The position numbers and the translations under genes were made by a program. A DNA stretch of 64,000 nucleotides, from assembly GCA_016700415.1 (NCBI GenBank), contig CP065018.1:1116001-1180000 (forward strand), given 5' to 3'. Source of the DNA: Flavobacteriales bacterium. Lineage in GTDB: Bacteria; Bacteroidota; Bacteroidia; Flavobacteriales_F; PHOS-HE28. Below are positions 1 through 9,899 of the stretch, piece after piece. Position 1 is the first letter of the stretch. Each line of letters starts with the position of its first letter. The notes below the pieces were generated by a model. It saw only the letters and a list, made by a program, of their open reading frames with translations, made no database searches and was not told the origin of the DNA.

Positions 1-2
1 GT

Positions 3-2561
3 CAATGCGGTGTGGTATTGAACATCCCCCCTCCTCAATACGGGGACAATAGTGGAATAGCGATCCTGGACAGCACAGGAACGATATTCTCCGGGGATCT
101 ATTCCCCGCAGGGACTTACACGGTGAATTACACGGTGACGGACCCCTCCGGTCTTACGGCGAGTTGCCCTACCACAGTGATCGTTCTATCGCCGGTCCTT
201 GAGCTAACCTATCCGGTGGACACGATCTGCTCCTCCGCAGGTCCGATCTCGCCGCTGGGAATGATTACCGGAGGGACCTTCAGCGCCAGTCCGGCCGGAT
301 TGAACGTGGACGCTTCCATGGGAGTGATCGCACCGCTGACGAGCACGGCGGGCAGCTATACCATTTACATGGTGTTCGCAGGGCCCTGCCCGGATACGGC
401 AAGCACCACGATCACCATTGAGGCGCAACCGAACGCGGGCACCGATGCCACAACCACCATCTGTTCCATCGGCGACCCTGTTGACCTCTTCGCACTGCTC
501 GGCAACGGAGCTGATGCAGGAGGAACATGGAGCGTCGGGAACGGCACCTATGATCCAGCAATGGACAGTCCCGGCACCTTCACTTACACGGTATCCGGCG
601 GCCTGACTTGCGCGGATGCTCAGGCCAGCATAACCGTGACCGAGACCTTAACGATGAACGCCGGGGCGGACAGCACGATCACCCTTTGCGGGAACGGCAC
701 CCTCGTGGATCTCTCAACACTGCTCAACGGCGCCGATGCCGGAGGGGATTGGAGCAACGGAAGCGGACAGTACGATCCGGTCAACGACGATCCCGGAACG
801 GTGATGTACATCGTTGTCGGTAGCGGCCAATGCCCTTCGGACACCGCATTCATCACTGTGCTGGAGCAAACACCTCCGAACGCGGGGGCCGATGCATCCA
901 CCACTGTTTGCACCATCGGCGACCCTGTTGACCTCTTCGCCCTGCTCGGCAACGGAGCTGATGCAGGAGGAACATGGAGCGCCGGAAACGGCATCTATGA
1001 TCCAGCAACGGACAACCCCGGCACATTCACCTACACGGTTTCCGGCGGCCTGACTTGCGCGGATGCTCAGGCCAGTATTACTGTGACCGAGACCTTGGCG
1101 ATGAACGCCGGGGCGGACAGCACCATCACCCTTTGCGGGAACGGCACTCCTGTGGATCTCTCGACCCTGCTCAACGGCGCCGATGCCGGAGGGGATTGGA
1201 GCAACGGCAGCGGACAGTACGATCCGGTCAACGACGATCCCGGAACGGTGATGTACATCGTTGACGATAGCGGCCAATGCCCTTCGGACACCGCATTCAT
1301 CACTGTGCTGGAGCAAACACCTCCGAACGCGGGGATCTCCGCAGATCTCGCCCTGTGCAGTAACGGCATCGCCGTCAACCTCTTCACTGCCTTAGGTGGG
1401 GCACCGGACAATGGCGGTCAATGGAGCCAAAGCGACGGCACGTTGATCGATGGGATCTTCGACCCTGCCTCTGACCTTGCGGACAGCTTCACGTACACGG
1501 TGGATGCCATGGCGCCTTGTTCCGCAGCGAGCAGCGTTGTCACCGTTACCGTGGCCAATGCTCCTTCAGCGGCGTGGGCCAGCCCTGCTGCGCTGTGCAA
1601 TGCAGCGCAGCCCATAGACCTGAGCAATACCTTGACCGGTGAGAGCGGCGGCACCTGGTCGGGCCCCGGCATCGCACCCGACGGCCAACACTTTGACCCC
1701 TCTTCATTAACGCCTCAAGGCAGCAGCGAAGATTTCACCGTGACCTATTCCGTGACGATGGGCGGATGCACCAGTGCCCAAAGCGGCCCCATCACAGTAC
1801 TGGCAAGCCCCGTGGCCAATGCCGGAACGGACGGCGTGGTGTGCGGGCTGGAACATACGCTCGCAGCCAGCTTGACCATTGGCAGCGGCACTTGGAGCGC
1901 GACAAGCGGCATAACGTTCAACGATCCGGAGGCACCGACCACGGCGGTCCATGTACCCGGACCAGGCAATTATGCCTTGGTATGGACGGTCACCAATGGC
2001 CCATGCAGCGCCTTCGACACGGTGATGATCACCTTCCATCTCCCGGAAGAGCTGACCGCCATGGATGCCGGGCCTGACCAAGAGCAGAACATATCCCGCA
2101 GCGCCATGTTGAACGGCGTGGCCGAGGGTGCCACCGAAGTACATTGGTCGGTGATCAGCGGATCCGGAAGCATTGTCGCACCAGACCAAACAAGCACCGG
2201 GATCGATGGACTATCTATCGGCACCAACTTGATCATGCTGAGCGCACGCGTAGGAGTTTGCCCCTTCGCGAGCGACACAACGGCCATCACGGTTCGCGAT
2301 CTGTTCATCCCCTCGGGCTTCTCACCGAACGGCGATGGCGTGAACGACTCTTTCGAGGTGACCGGGATCGATGCATACCCGGGCAATGAGCTGACGGTGT
2401 TCAACCGCTATGGGCAACAGGTCTTCCATGTCACAGGCTACGCCAACGGATGGGACGGCAAGGATGAAAACGGAAAAGAACTGGCGGACGGCACCTACTT
2501 CTATGTGCTCGGCCTCACTGCGGAAGAGACGTACCACGGACAGGTCATCATCAAGCGATGA
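3..2561 (+). CDS. T9SS type B sorted surface adhesin, 5' partial
   Basis: The reading frame is open at the left edge, so the N-terminus is outside the window; 852 residues are visible. Most of the protein is Ig/PKD-like repeats of about 74 residues that begin with NAGxD and contain ADAGGxW. A 447-bp DNA unit is tandemly duplicated, with the second copy starting near position 879, which produces nearly identical repeat pairs. The last 90 or so residues (IPSGFSPNGDGVND, then NRYGQQVF and NGWDG) are the gliding-motility-associated C-terminal domain, the type B signal for the type IX secretion system. The protein is therefore expected to be exported and bound to the cell surface. Its TGA overlaps the ATG of the PorP/SprF gene (ATGA), so the two are probably translationally coupled. 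Ligand unknown. Confidence 0.9.
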   Translation, partial: QCGVVLNIPPPQYGDNSGIAILDSTGTIFSGDLFPAGTYTVNYTVTDPSGLTASCPTTVIVLSPVLELTYPVDTICSSAGPISPLGMITGGTFSASPAGLNVDASMGVIAPLTSTAGSYTIYMVFAGPCPDTASTTITIEAQPNAGTDATTTICSIGDPVDLFALLGNGADAGGTWSVGNGTYDPAMDSPGTFTYTVSGGLTCADAQASITVTETLTMNAGADSTITLCGNGTLVDLSTLLNGADAGGDWSNGSGQYDPVNDDPGTVMYIVVGSGQCPSDTAFITVLEQTPPNAGADASTTVCTIGDPVDLFALLGNGADAGGTWSAGNGIYDPATDNPGTFTYTVSGGLTCADAQASITVTETLAMNAGADSTITLCGNGTPVDLSTLLNGADAGGDWSNGSGQYDPVNDDPGTVMYIVDDSGQCPSDTAFITVLEQTPPNAGISADLALCSNGIAVNLFTALGGAPDNGGQWSQSDGTLIDGIFDPASDLADSFTYTVDAMAPCSAASSVVTVTVANAPSAAWASPAALCNAAQPIDLSNTLTGESGGTWSGPGIAPDGQHFDPSSLTPQGSSEDFTVTYSVTMGGCTSAQSGPITVLASPVANAGTDGVVCGLEHTLAASLTIGSGTWSATSGITFNDPEAPTTAVHVPGPGNYALVWTVTNGPCSAFDTVMITFHLPEELTAMDAGPDQEQNISRSAMLNGVAEGATEVHWSVISGSGSIVAPDQTSTGIDGLSIGTNLIMLSARVGVCPFASDTTAITVRDLFIPSGFSPNGDGVNDSFEVTGIDAYPGNELTVFNRYGQQVFHVTGYANGWDGKDENGKELADGTYFYVLGLTAEETYHGQVIIKR

Positions 2562-3481
2562 AAGGACAACGGAACATAACACTGGCGTTCGCCGCACTGC
2601 TATCGGTGGGGCTGCACGCGCAGCATACACCGCTGACCACGCAGTACCTGTTCAATGGCCTGCTGATCAATCCGGCCTATGCGGGAAGTCGCGATGCGCT
2701 CACGGCCAACCTCACCTATCGTCAGCAATGGGTGGGCTTCGAAGGTGCACCGACCACGCAAATACTGAGCGTCCATTCACCCGTGAACGGTAAGCACATC
2801 GGCTTGGGCCTAATGGTCTACAACGACCGCATCGGCGTGAGCCGAGAGACCGGTGTGATGACCAACTATGCTTACCGGCTACGGCTTGGCACGGGTAAGT
2901 TGGCGTTGGGCATCGGGGCGGGGCTGAAAGTATTGCAGGCGGATTGGACCAGTGTGCGCACCACCACGGCAGGCGATGCGGAATTCGCCACCAACAGCCA
3001 CGGCGTGGTGAAACCCAACTTCAGTGCTGGGGCCTATTACTACAACAAGCGCTGGTTCGCCGGCCTTTCCGTTCCGTTCATCCTCAGTCAGGCCTACAAT
3101 GTGCAGACTGAAAGCTGGGAGGTGAAGAACGACACACGCCACTACCAACCGATGCTTACCGCAGGCATGGTGGTGGAACTCGAACACGACCTGAAGCTGA
3201 AGCCGTCGGTGCTGTTGCGCAAAGCCGGTGGCAACCCGGTACAGGCCGACCTGAACATGAACATGATCTGGAAGGACAGCTTCTGGCTCGGGGTGAGCTA
3301 TCGCACGAGCGACGCGGTCTGCTTCTCCGTGGAAGTATTGCCCACCAAGCAATTCCGTATCGGCTATGCTTACGATCTCGGCATCAACGCGCTAAGGACC
3401 TACCACCAGGGCTCGCATGAGGTGATGCTCCAGTATGAGTTCGGTTATCACGTTAAAGCCAAGGACCCGCGCTATTTCTGA
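2558..3481 (+). CDS. PorP/SprF-family type IX secretion outer membrane protein
   Basis: The 307-residue protein has a cleavable signal peptide (residues 1-22, ending LHAQ) and then the characteristic start of this family: PLTTQYLFNGLLINPAYAG, with a following RQQW motif. Family members are outer membrane beta barrels that help individual type B adhesins reach or attach to the surface, and they usually sit directly after their adhesin, as here. It overlaps the adhesin stop by 4 bp and the next OmpA gene by 1 bp (TGATG). A second member lies at 13418. The family assignment is firm; pairing with the upstream adhesin is inferred from position. Confidence 0.92.
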   Translation: MKGQRNITLAFAALLSVGLHAQHTPLTTQYLFNGLLINPAYAGSRDALTANLTYRQQWVGFEGAPTTQILSVHSPVNGKHIGLGLMVYNDRIGVSRETGVMTNYAYRLRLGTGKLALGIGAGLKVLQADWTSVRTTTAGDAEFATNSHGVVKPNFSAGAYYYNKRWFAGLSVPFILSQAYNVQTESWEVKNDTRHYQPMLTAGMVVELEHDLKLKPSVLLRKAGGNPVQADLNMNMIWKDSFWLGVSYRTSDAVCFSVEVLPTKQFRIGYAYDLGINALRTYHQGSHEVMLQYEFGYHVKAKDPRYF

Positions 3482-5655
3482 TGGGAGCCCGCAGCGCACC
3501 TTTCCTTCTTCTCGCTGCCTTGACCCTGCATGGCCAGGCCCAAGTGACGTATACCGTGGAAGCGCTCAACCTTCGGCCCGCAGGCGAGGACTATGCCCCC
3601 ACACTGGTGGACAGCATCCTTGTTTTCACTTCGGTCCGGGCACGTGATCAGGCCATCGCCTACACGGACGCCAAGACCAATAAGCCATTGGCCGACCTGT
3701 ACAGCGTACAGCTCCGCGGCGGAAAGCCCGGGACGCCAAGCTTGATGGACGGCTCCTTGTGCAGCAAGTTCAATGACGGACCAGCGGCGTTCACGGCAAG
3801 CGGCGACACGATCTGCTTCACACGCAATGCGGCGAGCGGCAAGCGCGGCATGGCGGACAAGCTGGCGCTGTACTTTGCCCTGAAACAGGGAAAAGTGTGG
3901 TCGGAGCCCGAGGCGTTCGCATACAACGGCAGTGACTTCTCCACCATGTCGGCCGGTTTCAGCCGGGACGGGCAACAGCTCTTCTTCGCATCCGACAGGC
4001 CGGGCGGTATAGGCGGCATGGACATCTATGTGAGCCGCAAGGAAGGCAATGGATGGGGGACACCTGAGAACTTGGGTCCTGAAGTGAACAGTACCGCCAA
4101 CGAGGCCTATCCTTCAGTGGATACCAATGGTGAACTTTTCTTTTCGTCGGACCGCGCCGGGGGTCTGGGACAATTAGACATCTTCTCCTGCGTGCAGGAA
4201 TATGGCGAATACTCGATACCGTTGCCGCTGAAGGCCCCGTTGAACTCCCCCGGTAATGACCTCGGGTACACGACCTATCCGGACGGCCAGTCCGGCTACT
4301 TCAGTTCGAACAGGGACGGAACGGACAAGATCTACCACTTCACGCAACGGCCGGAACTATTCCGCAATTGCAGTGAACAGCTGCAGAACAGCTACTGCTA
4401 CCATTTCGAGGATGCGGGATCGGTGAGCACGGACACCCTGCCCCTGCGCTACGAATGGGACTTCGGCGATGGCTCCAAGGTGGCAGCACCCAGCACGGAT
4501 CATTGCTTCCCGCGTCCCGGCACCTACACCGTGAAACTGAACCTGATCGACACGGTGAGCGAAAGCGTGTACTTCAACCAAGTGCAATACGACCTGGAGG
4601 TGACCGACGAGGAGCAGGCGAACATCAACGCATCGGACAGCGCGGGCACCGATCAGCTCATTGTGTTTGATACGGAACACACCAACCTGCCGGGGTTCGT
4701 CGCCAATGAAATTCATTGGGACCTTGGCGACAGCACGTCCATGACAGGTGATCGCATCGAGCACGTCTATGCCCAGGCCGGCAACTACACCATCAAGCTC
4801 GACCTGCTCGGCGGGCCGGACGGCCATGGCGGCTTTGAGAACCACTGTGTCTTCAGGCAGTTGGAAGTGATCGACGGCTTGATCCAGACATCTGCCACTG
4901 CGGCTTCCGGGCCGGTGCGTTCGCCCCAAGGAGGGCCTCCCGGTTTCACTTACAAAGAACTGCCACAGGACTCCGCCGGTATGGACAAGGTGGTCGCCAC
5001 GGATGTGAGCTTCACCGTGCAACTGTTCGCATCGGCCGACCGCGTGGGGTTGGACGATGCACGCTTCCTGCCGATCCGTCCTTACTACACCATAACGGAG
5101 CGGTTCGTACCGGCGCTCCATCACTACACCTATTCCATCGGTTCGGGCAAAACACCGCTCTCGGTCCTCGCCGCATTCCAACTGGCGCGCCGCTCCGGCT
5201 TCACCGGTTCCGTGGTGGAAAAGGTGCATGCCGACAAGGACATGGACTTGGCCGAGGCGGAGGTGCTCCCCCTGGAAGCCTTGAACAACGGCGTGCTCCG
5301 CTTCTCCACCGTCCGGTTCAAGACCGGGGAAAGCGATTTCGAAAGCACCTTCAATGCCTCTCTGGACCGCGTGCTGGCATTGCTGCGCAAGTATCCCGAG
5401 GTGGACCTGGTGATCGAGGCGCACACCGACGGCGTGGGCACCGCGCAGAACAACATGGCCCTCTCACAGGCCCGAGCACAAGGGATGGTGGATTATTTCA
5501 AGCAGCGACAGATCGCACCGGAGCGGCTTTCACCGGTGGGTTATGGTGAGGACCGTCCCGTGGCCGACAATGAAACAGCCGCCGGCCGAGCGAAGAACCG
5601 TCGGGTCGAATTCCATCTTTCCGTACGCAGCAATTCCGAGACCGCACATCCATGA
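3481..5655 (+). CDS. OmpA-family protein with PD40 and PKD domains
   Basis: This 724-residue protein has a signal peptide (about 1-21). Three PD40/WD40-like blades with the FFASDRPGG/FFSSDRAGG signature lie near residues 160-290. Two PKD-type domains follow (YEWDFGDGS near 323, IHWDLGDS near 410). The C-terminal OmpA peptidoglycan-binding domain occupies roughly 605-720 (IEAHTDGVG). The architecture is typical of the periplasmic partner encoded with PorP/SprF in T9SS surface modules, where it probably ties the outer membrane complex to the cell wall. It is coupled to both neighbours by overlapping start/stop codons. The family is clear; the detailed role is inferred. Confidence 0.9.
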   Translation: MGARSAPFLLLAALTLHGQAQVTYTVEALNLRPAGEDYAPTLVDSILVFTSVRARDQAIAYTDAKTNKPLADLYSVQLRGGKPGTPSLMDGSLCSKFNDGPAAFTASGDTICFTRNAASGKRGMADKLALYFALKQGKVWSEPEAFAYNGSDFSTMSAGFSRDGQQLFFASDRPGGIGGMDIYVSRKEGNGWGTPENLGPEVNSTANEAYPSVDTNGELFFSSDRAGGLGQLDIFSCVQEYGEYSIPLPLKAPLNSPGNDLGYTTYPDGQSGYFSSNRDGTDKIYHFTQRPELFRNCSEQLQNSYCYHFEDAGSVSTDTLPLRYEWDFGDGSKVAAPSTDHCFPRPGTYTVKLNLIDTVSESVYFNQVQYDLEVTDEEQANINASDSAGTDQLIVFDTEHTNLPGFVANEIHWDLGDSTSMTGDRIEHVYAQAGNYTIKLDLLGGPDGHGGFENHCVFRQLEVIDGLIQTSATAASGPVRSPQGGPPGFTYKELPQDSAGMDKVVATDVSFTVQLFASADRVGLDDARFLPIRPYYTITERFVPALHHYTYSIGSGKTPLSVLAAFQLARRSGFTGSVVEKVHADKDMDLAEAEVLPLEALNNGVLRFSTVRFKTGESDFESTFNASLDRVLALLRKYPEVDLVIEAHTDGVGTAQNNMALSQARAQGMVDYFKQRQIAPERLSPVGYGEDRPVADNETAAGRAKNRRVEFHLSVRSNSETAHP

Positions 5656-6623
5656 AACGCCCGGATCATTTGCTTCTCGCGTTGATGGTCGCCTCTCCCC
5701 TGCTCTGCCGCGCACAGCCCGTGCCCGCCGCCGATGAGAACATCCCCTATCTCGTCACCTTCGGCGCGAACAGCCTCGCGTCCTGGGGCGATGACGACTT
5801 CTGCCAGACCTTCTTCTTCGTGGTGCCAAAAACCACCATCGTGCCTGTCTACATCCGTGTGTACGACCCCGACTGCTACGGAGCGATCGATGAGGGAAAA
5901 GGACCGTTCAACACTGTCACCAACTTCTCGGTCTATGCCGGGAAGGGCTGCATCTCCGAACCTGACGCCCGCGAAACCGGGCCGACCGGCAACTTCCGGA
6001 GCGGGAACATGCTCGCCACCCGGGATTTCGGTGCCGACGCCAAGTATGACAAGCATTGGTATGCTTTCGGCCCCTTCGACCCGAGCTCCGGGGAGGACAT
6101 GCCCGAATACGGCGGCCGCGTCTTCAAGGTGATCGCGCAAGGCAAGAGCGGCGACGATGGCAATCTGTACCGCTACTTCATGAGCTCGAAACCCGACGCC
6201 AACGAAGCGATCGAGGGCGGCAACGCCTTCACCTTCGAGTACAGCTTCCGCTTGCATGACGACCCGGCGGAGGTCTCCCACATCTATCCCTATGTGGACG
6301 ACCGGGTGATCAGCGTCAAGCAAAGCAATTTCGATTGGGACGGCGACGGCTCCATCCGCGTGGTGTCCGTTGCGAAGAAGGGCGACATGGTGACGGCCAG
6401 CGGCGATGACCAATGGGTGAACAGCGTACACCCGATCGTGAAGCAGGAGCTGAACACCTCGCTGGACATCCGCTTCATCAAACGTCCGGACGGAGCGATC
6501 AAGAACAACAACGTGGTGTTCTATGTGCGCAACCAGTACGGCGCGTTGCTTCCGTTCTTCACCGTGCCCATCGGTGGCGTGCCCCAATACAAACCCACCA
6601 TCGCCATCAGCAAGATCCGATGA
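5652..6623 (+). CDS. Secreted protein of unknown function in the T9SS operon
   Basis: The 323-residue product has a signal peptide (residues 1-22, ending CRAQ). The rest appears soluble and rich in Asp, Gly and aromatic residues (WGDDDFCQTFFFVVP near the N-terminus). I do not recognise the family and see no sorting domain. The start ATG overlaps the stop of the OmpA gene (ATGA) and its own stop overlaps the start of the propeller-SpoIIE gene, so it belongs to a five-gene translationally coupled operon. An accessory role in the surface module is inferred only from this position. Confidence 0.8.
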   Translation: MKRPDHLLLALMVASPLLCRAQPVPAADENIPYLVTFGANSLASWGDDDFCQTFFFVVPKTTIVPVYIRVYDPDCYGAIDEGKGPFNTVTNFSVYAGKGCISEPDARETGPTGNFRSGNMLATRDFGADAKYDKHWYAFGPFDPSSGEDMPEYGGRVFKVIAQGKSGDDGNLYRYFMSSKPDANEAIEGGNAFTFEYSFRLHDDPAEVSHIYPYVDDRVISVKQSNFDWDGDGSIRVVSVAKKGDMVTASGDDQWVNSVHPIVKQELNTSLDIRFIKRPDGAIKNNNVVFYVRNQYGALLPFFTVPIGGVPQYKPTIAISKIR

Positions 6624-9600
6624 GAGCAGCCCTCGAGCGCCTCTTGATCTTGTTGCTTGTCTTGGCGGGAACGGCACCTCTGCGGGCACAGACGTACAAG
6701 CTGAAACCGGTCGGCAGCGCCGACGGGCTGACCAACTCCTTTGTGCATGCCCTTGCGCAGGATGCCACCGGCCGATTATGGATCGGCACCGGGGAAGGTG
6801 CCGGTCGTTACGATGGCAGGCAAGTCACCATGTACACCACGGCCGATAGCCTTTCGGAGAACTTCGTGGCCAGCATCCACCCTGCGAAGGACGGCTGTAT
6901 TTGGTTCGGGCACAATGAAGGCGGCATAAGCCGGTACATCGATGGCGTTTTCCATAAGGTGAACACAGCTGATATCACCAGTAGCAGTATCAATGCCATC
7001 ATCGACGACGGCAACGGAGGGATCTGGGCGGCCGCACAGAACAACGGGATCATCCATGTCAGCGCCGACGGCACCTGCCGCCCCGGAGCGACAATGGAAG
7101 GTGTGCTCTGGTACAGCCTGTTGGCCTTGAACGATGGGCTGTTGCTCGCGGGCGCAAGCGACGGGTTGCACCTGCTGCAGATCTCCCCCGATGGCACGTT
7201 GATCTTCACCGGCAACCTCAGCAACGTCACCCGTTCGTCCGTGAATGCCATGGTGGCACGGCCAGGGAGCAACAGGATATGCGCGGGAACCGGCGACGAA
7301 GGTGTCATTTCATTCTCCATGGCGGGGATGTCCCCTTCCATGATCTCATCCATTGGCGCAAAGGCCGGACTTGGTGAACTACAGGTCCGCGACCTCGCCA
7401 TCGGTGCCTATGGGCAGTTGATCGTTGGCACGTTCGGCCAAGGTGCCTACGAGATCGACCTGCAAGGGGACAGCATCAAGTCGTTATTGCATTACGACTT
7501 AGGGAACGGGCTGGGCAGCGACAACGTGGACGTGGTGTTTCCGGACACTGAGAACAACCTGTGGTTTGCGCGATTCGGCCTGGGACTGGCCCGTTTGCTG
7601 GACCGCTCTGTGGTGTACTATGCCGCAAAAGCCGGCTCGGCGAAGGATGTCCGGGCCATTGCCTTCCACGGCAATGACGTCTGGTTCGGCATCCGCGGCG
7701 CGATCCTTCATGCCCTGAACAACGACATGCGCCAGCTGGACACGTTAGGCGCTGCGAACGGGATCCCGCCCGAGGCCATCACCGCCCTGATCGCCGGAGA
7801 GGACGGGCGGCTTTGCATCGGAACGGCCACCAGCGGCGCACTTCAGCAGGATGCCACCGGGCATTTCAAAGCCATTCCCACCGAACGTGACCGCATGAGC
7901 CTCCAGGTACATGCCCTGGCCGCTATTGGTGATGAGACCTGGATCGGTACGAGCAACGGTGTATACGTGATCTCAACTGCACGAAAACGCCATCTCACAA
8001 CGGAGAACGGATTGCTGCACAATGAAGTGAACGCCTTGTTCAAGGATGCACTGGGGCGCATGTGGATCGCCTGCAACAACGGCGGTGTGAGCATGGTCTC
8101 CGGCGATGAGGTGAAGAGCTTCACCCTGACCGAACAGGGCAACGCCTTCCATGTCTCAGGTATCGCACAGGACAGCACGGGCAGGATCTGGTTCAGCACC
8201 AACGGGAGCGGCCTGCGCTACCTGAAGGACGATCTGGTGATGGGCTTGGGCACCGCGCAAGGTCTTCAGTCGGACTATTGTTATGCGATCGCGGCGGACG
8301 GCCACGGTGGCATTTGGACCTGTCATCGGGGCGGGGTCAGCCGGATAGACAGGGCGACCTTGAAAGTGCGCACCTACGACCGCCAGTTCGGCCTGGAACC
8401 GGACCGCCGCATGAACACGGTCGCAGCTGGACCGGATGGGGATATCTGGTTCGGTAGCGACAAAGGAATGCTCCGCTATGCCACGGGAAGGGATATCCGA
8501 AGTTCATTGCCACCCACGGCGATGATCACCGCCATGAAGGTCTCCGGAAAAGATTGGCCGCTCTCCGGTACCATCGAACTACCGCCAGACGATTATCGCC
8601 TCCAGTTCGACTTCCTGGGCACCAGCCTGCGTGACCCGGATGCTGTCCGCTACCGCTATATGCTCGAAGGACATGACCTGGAATGGACGGAGACCTCCCA
8701 AAACTCCGCTTACTACATGCGCATCGCCGATGGTCGCTATGTCATGCTGGTGCAGGCCGCCATGGCCGGTGGCGATTTCACGGGGAACACCGCCCGGCTT
8801 CAACTCTATGTAGGTGCGCCGATCTGGAAGCGCCCTTGGTTCATCACCGCTAGCATCGTGCTGCTATTGTTCGCCATTTATGGCATCATCCGCCTGCGGG
8901 AGCGCAGCCAGCGCTTGATGCGGGAGCTGCTCAAGCGAAAGCTGGACGAGCGTACGCACGAGCTTCAACGGAAAAAGGAGGAACTCGAAGAGAAGAACAA
9001 GGACATCACGGACAGCATCACCTATGCACGAAGGATCCAACAGGCCATTCTACCGCAGGTCGAGGAACTGGAAGCGCAACTCCCGGGCTCGTTCGTGTTC
9101 TATCGCCCGCGCGACATCGTCAGCGGGGACTTCTACTGGTTCCGTCGATCCGGGAACAAGATCATCCTGGCCTGCGCGGACTGCACGGGCCATGGGGTGC
9201 CCGGTGCTTTGATGAGCATGATCGGCGGCATGCTGCTCCGCGAAGTGAGCGTAGTATACGAATTGAATTTTTCTGATATTCTGTTGCGGGATCTCGACAA
9301 CGAGCTGCGTGCCGTGCTTCAATACCAGGCGGACGACCTGAGCAGCCACGACGGCATGGACATCAGCCTCTGCGAGTTCGACATGGCCACAAAGCATCTC
9401 CGTGCTTCCGCCGCGATGCACGACCTGCTCATCCTCAGCAACGGCAAGCTCCGGCGGGAACGCGGGACGCGCCATTCCATCGGTGGTGCACTGGGGAATG
9501 ACACGACCCAAGTGTTCTCCATGATCGAGGCCCCGCTCGAGGCCGGGGACCGCGTCTATCTGTTCAGCGACGGCATTCAGGACCAGTTCGGTGGACCGCA

Positions 9601-9760
9601 AAGTAAAAAGCTCAAAGTGAGCGGGCTGTTCGCCTGGATCGAAGAGACGGCCACGCTGCCCATGGCCGAACAGGCCGAGCAGTTGCGCCTCCGGTTCGAC
9701 GCGTGGATCGGCGACCAGGATCAAGTGGACGACGTGCTGCTGATCGGCATCGAGATGTGA
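6620..9760 (+). CDS. Two-component-type propeller sensor with SpoIIE phosphatase output
   Basis: I chose ATG 6620 because it overlaps the previous stop and is followed by a clear signal peptide (LLILLLVLAGTAPLRAQ); the frame is open further upstream but only as antisense-like shadow. The 1046-residue protein has a periplasmic beta-propeller of regulator repeats (DATGRLWIGTGEGAGRYDG-type, about residues 25-620), a Y_Y_Y-like domain (about 640-735), one membrane segment near 737-757, a short coiled coil (ERTHELQRKKEELEEK) and a cytoplasmic PP2C/SpoIIE phosphatase domain from about 800 to the end (YARRIQQAILP, DCTGHGVPGALMSM). It should dephosphorylate a protein, probably an anti-sigma antagonist, in response to an envelope signal. 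No kinase or antagonist partner lies nearby. Confidence 0.9.
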   Translation: MRAALERLLILLLVLAGTAPLRAQTYKLKPVGSADGLTNSFVHALAQDATGRLWIGTGEGAGRYDGRQVTMYTTADSLSENFVASIHPAKDGCIWFGHNEGGISRYIDGVFHKVNTADITSSSINAIIDDGNGGIWAAAQNNGIIHVSADGTCRPGATMEGVLWYSLLALNDGLLLAGASDGLHLLQISPDGTLIFTGNLSNVTRSSVNAMVARPGSNRICAGTGDEGVISFSMAGMSPSMISSIGAKAGLGELQVRDLAIGAYGQLIVGTFGQGAYEIDLQGDSIKSLLHYDLGNGLGSDNVDVVFPDTENNLWFARFGLGLARLLDRSVVYYAAKAGSAKDVRAIAFHGNDVWFGIRGAILHALNNDMRQLDTLGAANGIPPEAITALIAGEDGRLCIGTATSGALQQDATGHFKAIPTERDRMSLQVHALAAIGDETWIGTSNGVYVISTARKRHLTTENGLLHNEVNALFKDALGRMWIACNNGGVSMVSGDEVKSFTLTEQGNAFHVSGIAQDSTGRIWFSTNGSGLRYLKDDLVMGLGTAQGLQSDYCYAIAADGHGGIWTCHRGGVSRIDRATLKVRTYDRQFGLEPDRRMNTVAAGPDGDIWFGSDKGMLRYATGRDIRSSLPPTAMITAMKVSGKDWPLSGTIELPPDDYRLQFDFLGTSLRDPDAVRYRYMLEGHDLEWTETSQNSAYYMRIADGRYVMLVQAAMAGGDFTGNTARLQLYVGAPIWKRPWFITASIVLLLFAIYGIIRLRERSQRLMRELLKRKLDERTHELQRKKEELEEKNKDITDSITYARRIQQAILPQVEELEAQLPGSFVFYRPRDIVSGDFYWFRRSGNKIILACADCTGHGVPGALMSMIGGMLLREVSVVYELNFSDILLRDLDNELRAVLQYQADDLSSHDGMDISLCEFDMATKHLRASAAMHDLLILSNGKLRRERGTRHSIGGALGNDTTQVFSMIEAPLEAGDRVYLFSDGIQDQFGGPQSKKLKVSGLFAWIEETATLPMAEQAEQLRLRFDAWIGDQDQVDDVLLIGIEM

Positions 9761-9793
9761 ACGAATGAGGGTTGCCTCGATGGTTGAAGTTCT

Positions 9794-9816
9794 CCCCTCC
9801 TTCCTTCAAGGAGGGG
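9794..9816. repeat. CCCCTCCTT hairpin in the spacer after the SpoIIE gene
   Basis: A perfect 9-bp inverted repeat (CCCCTCCTT / AAGGAGGGG) with a 5-nt loop, followed by CTGGGGTGG. There is no T-run after it, so it is not a standard terminator. It resembles the short GC-rich palindromes scattered in Bacteroidota spacers. Confidence 0.6.
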
Positions 9817-9875
9817 CTGGGGTGGTCCGGATCCCATAGCCTTGGATCTTTGCAAGTCCATTCCCGCGAACATGG

Positions 9876-9883
9876 TTACTTTG
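9876..9883 (+). promoter_or_regulatory. Bacteroidota-type -7 box for the second T9SS module
   Basis: TTACTTTG matches TAnnTTTG at 7 of 8 positions and lies 16 nt before the ATG of the SBBP adhesin. A similar GATCTTTG lies at 9845-9852. This suggests the second module has its own promoter. Confidence 0.5.
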
Positions 9884-9899
9884 GGACTGCCAACCGCCC

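Noticed and set aside
9794..9816. Terminator of the first T9SS operon
   Set aside because: The stem is good but no T-run follows, and the sequence looks like a common spacer palindrome.
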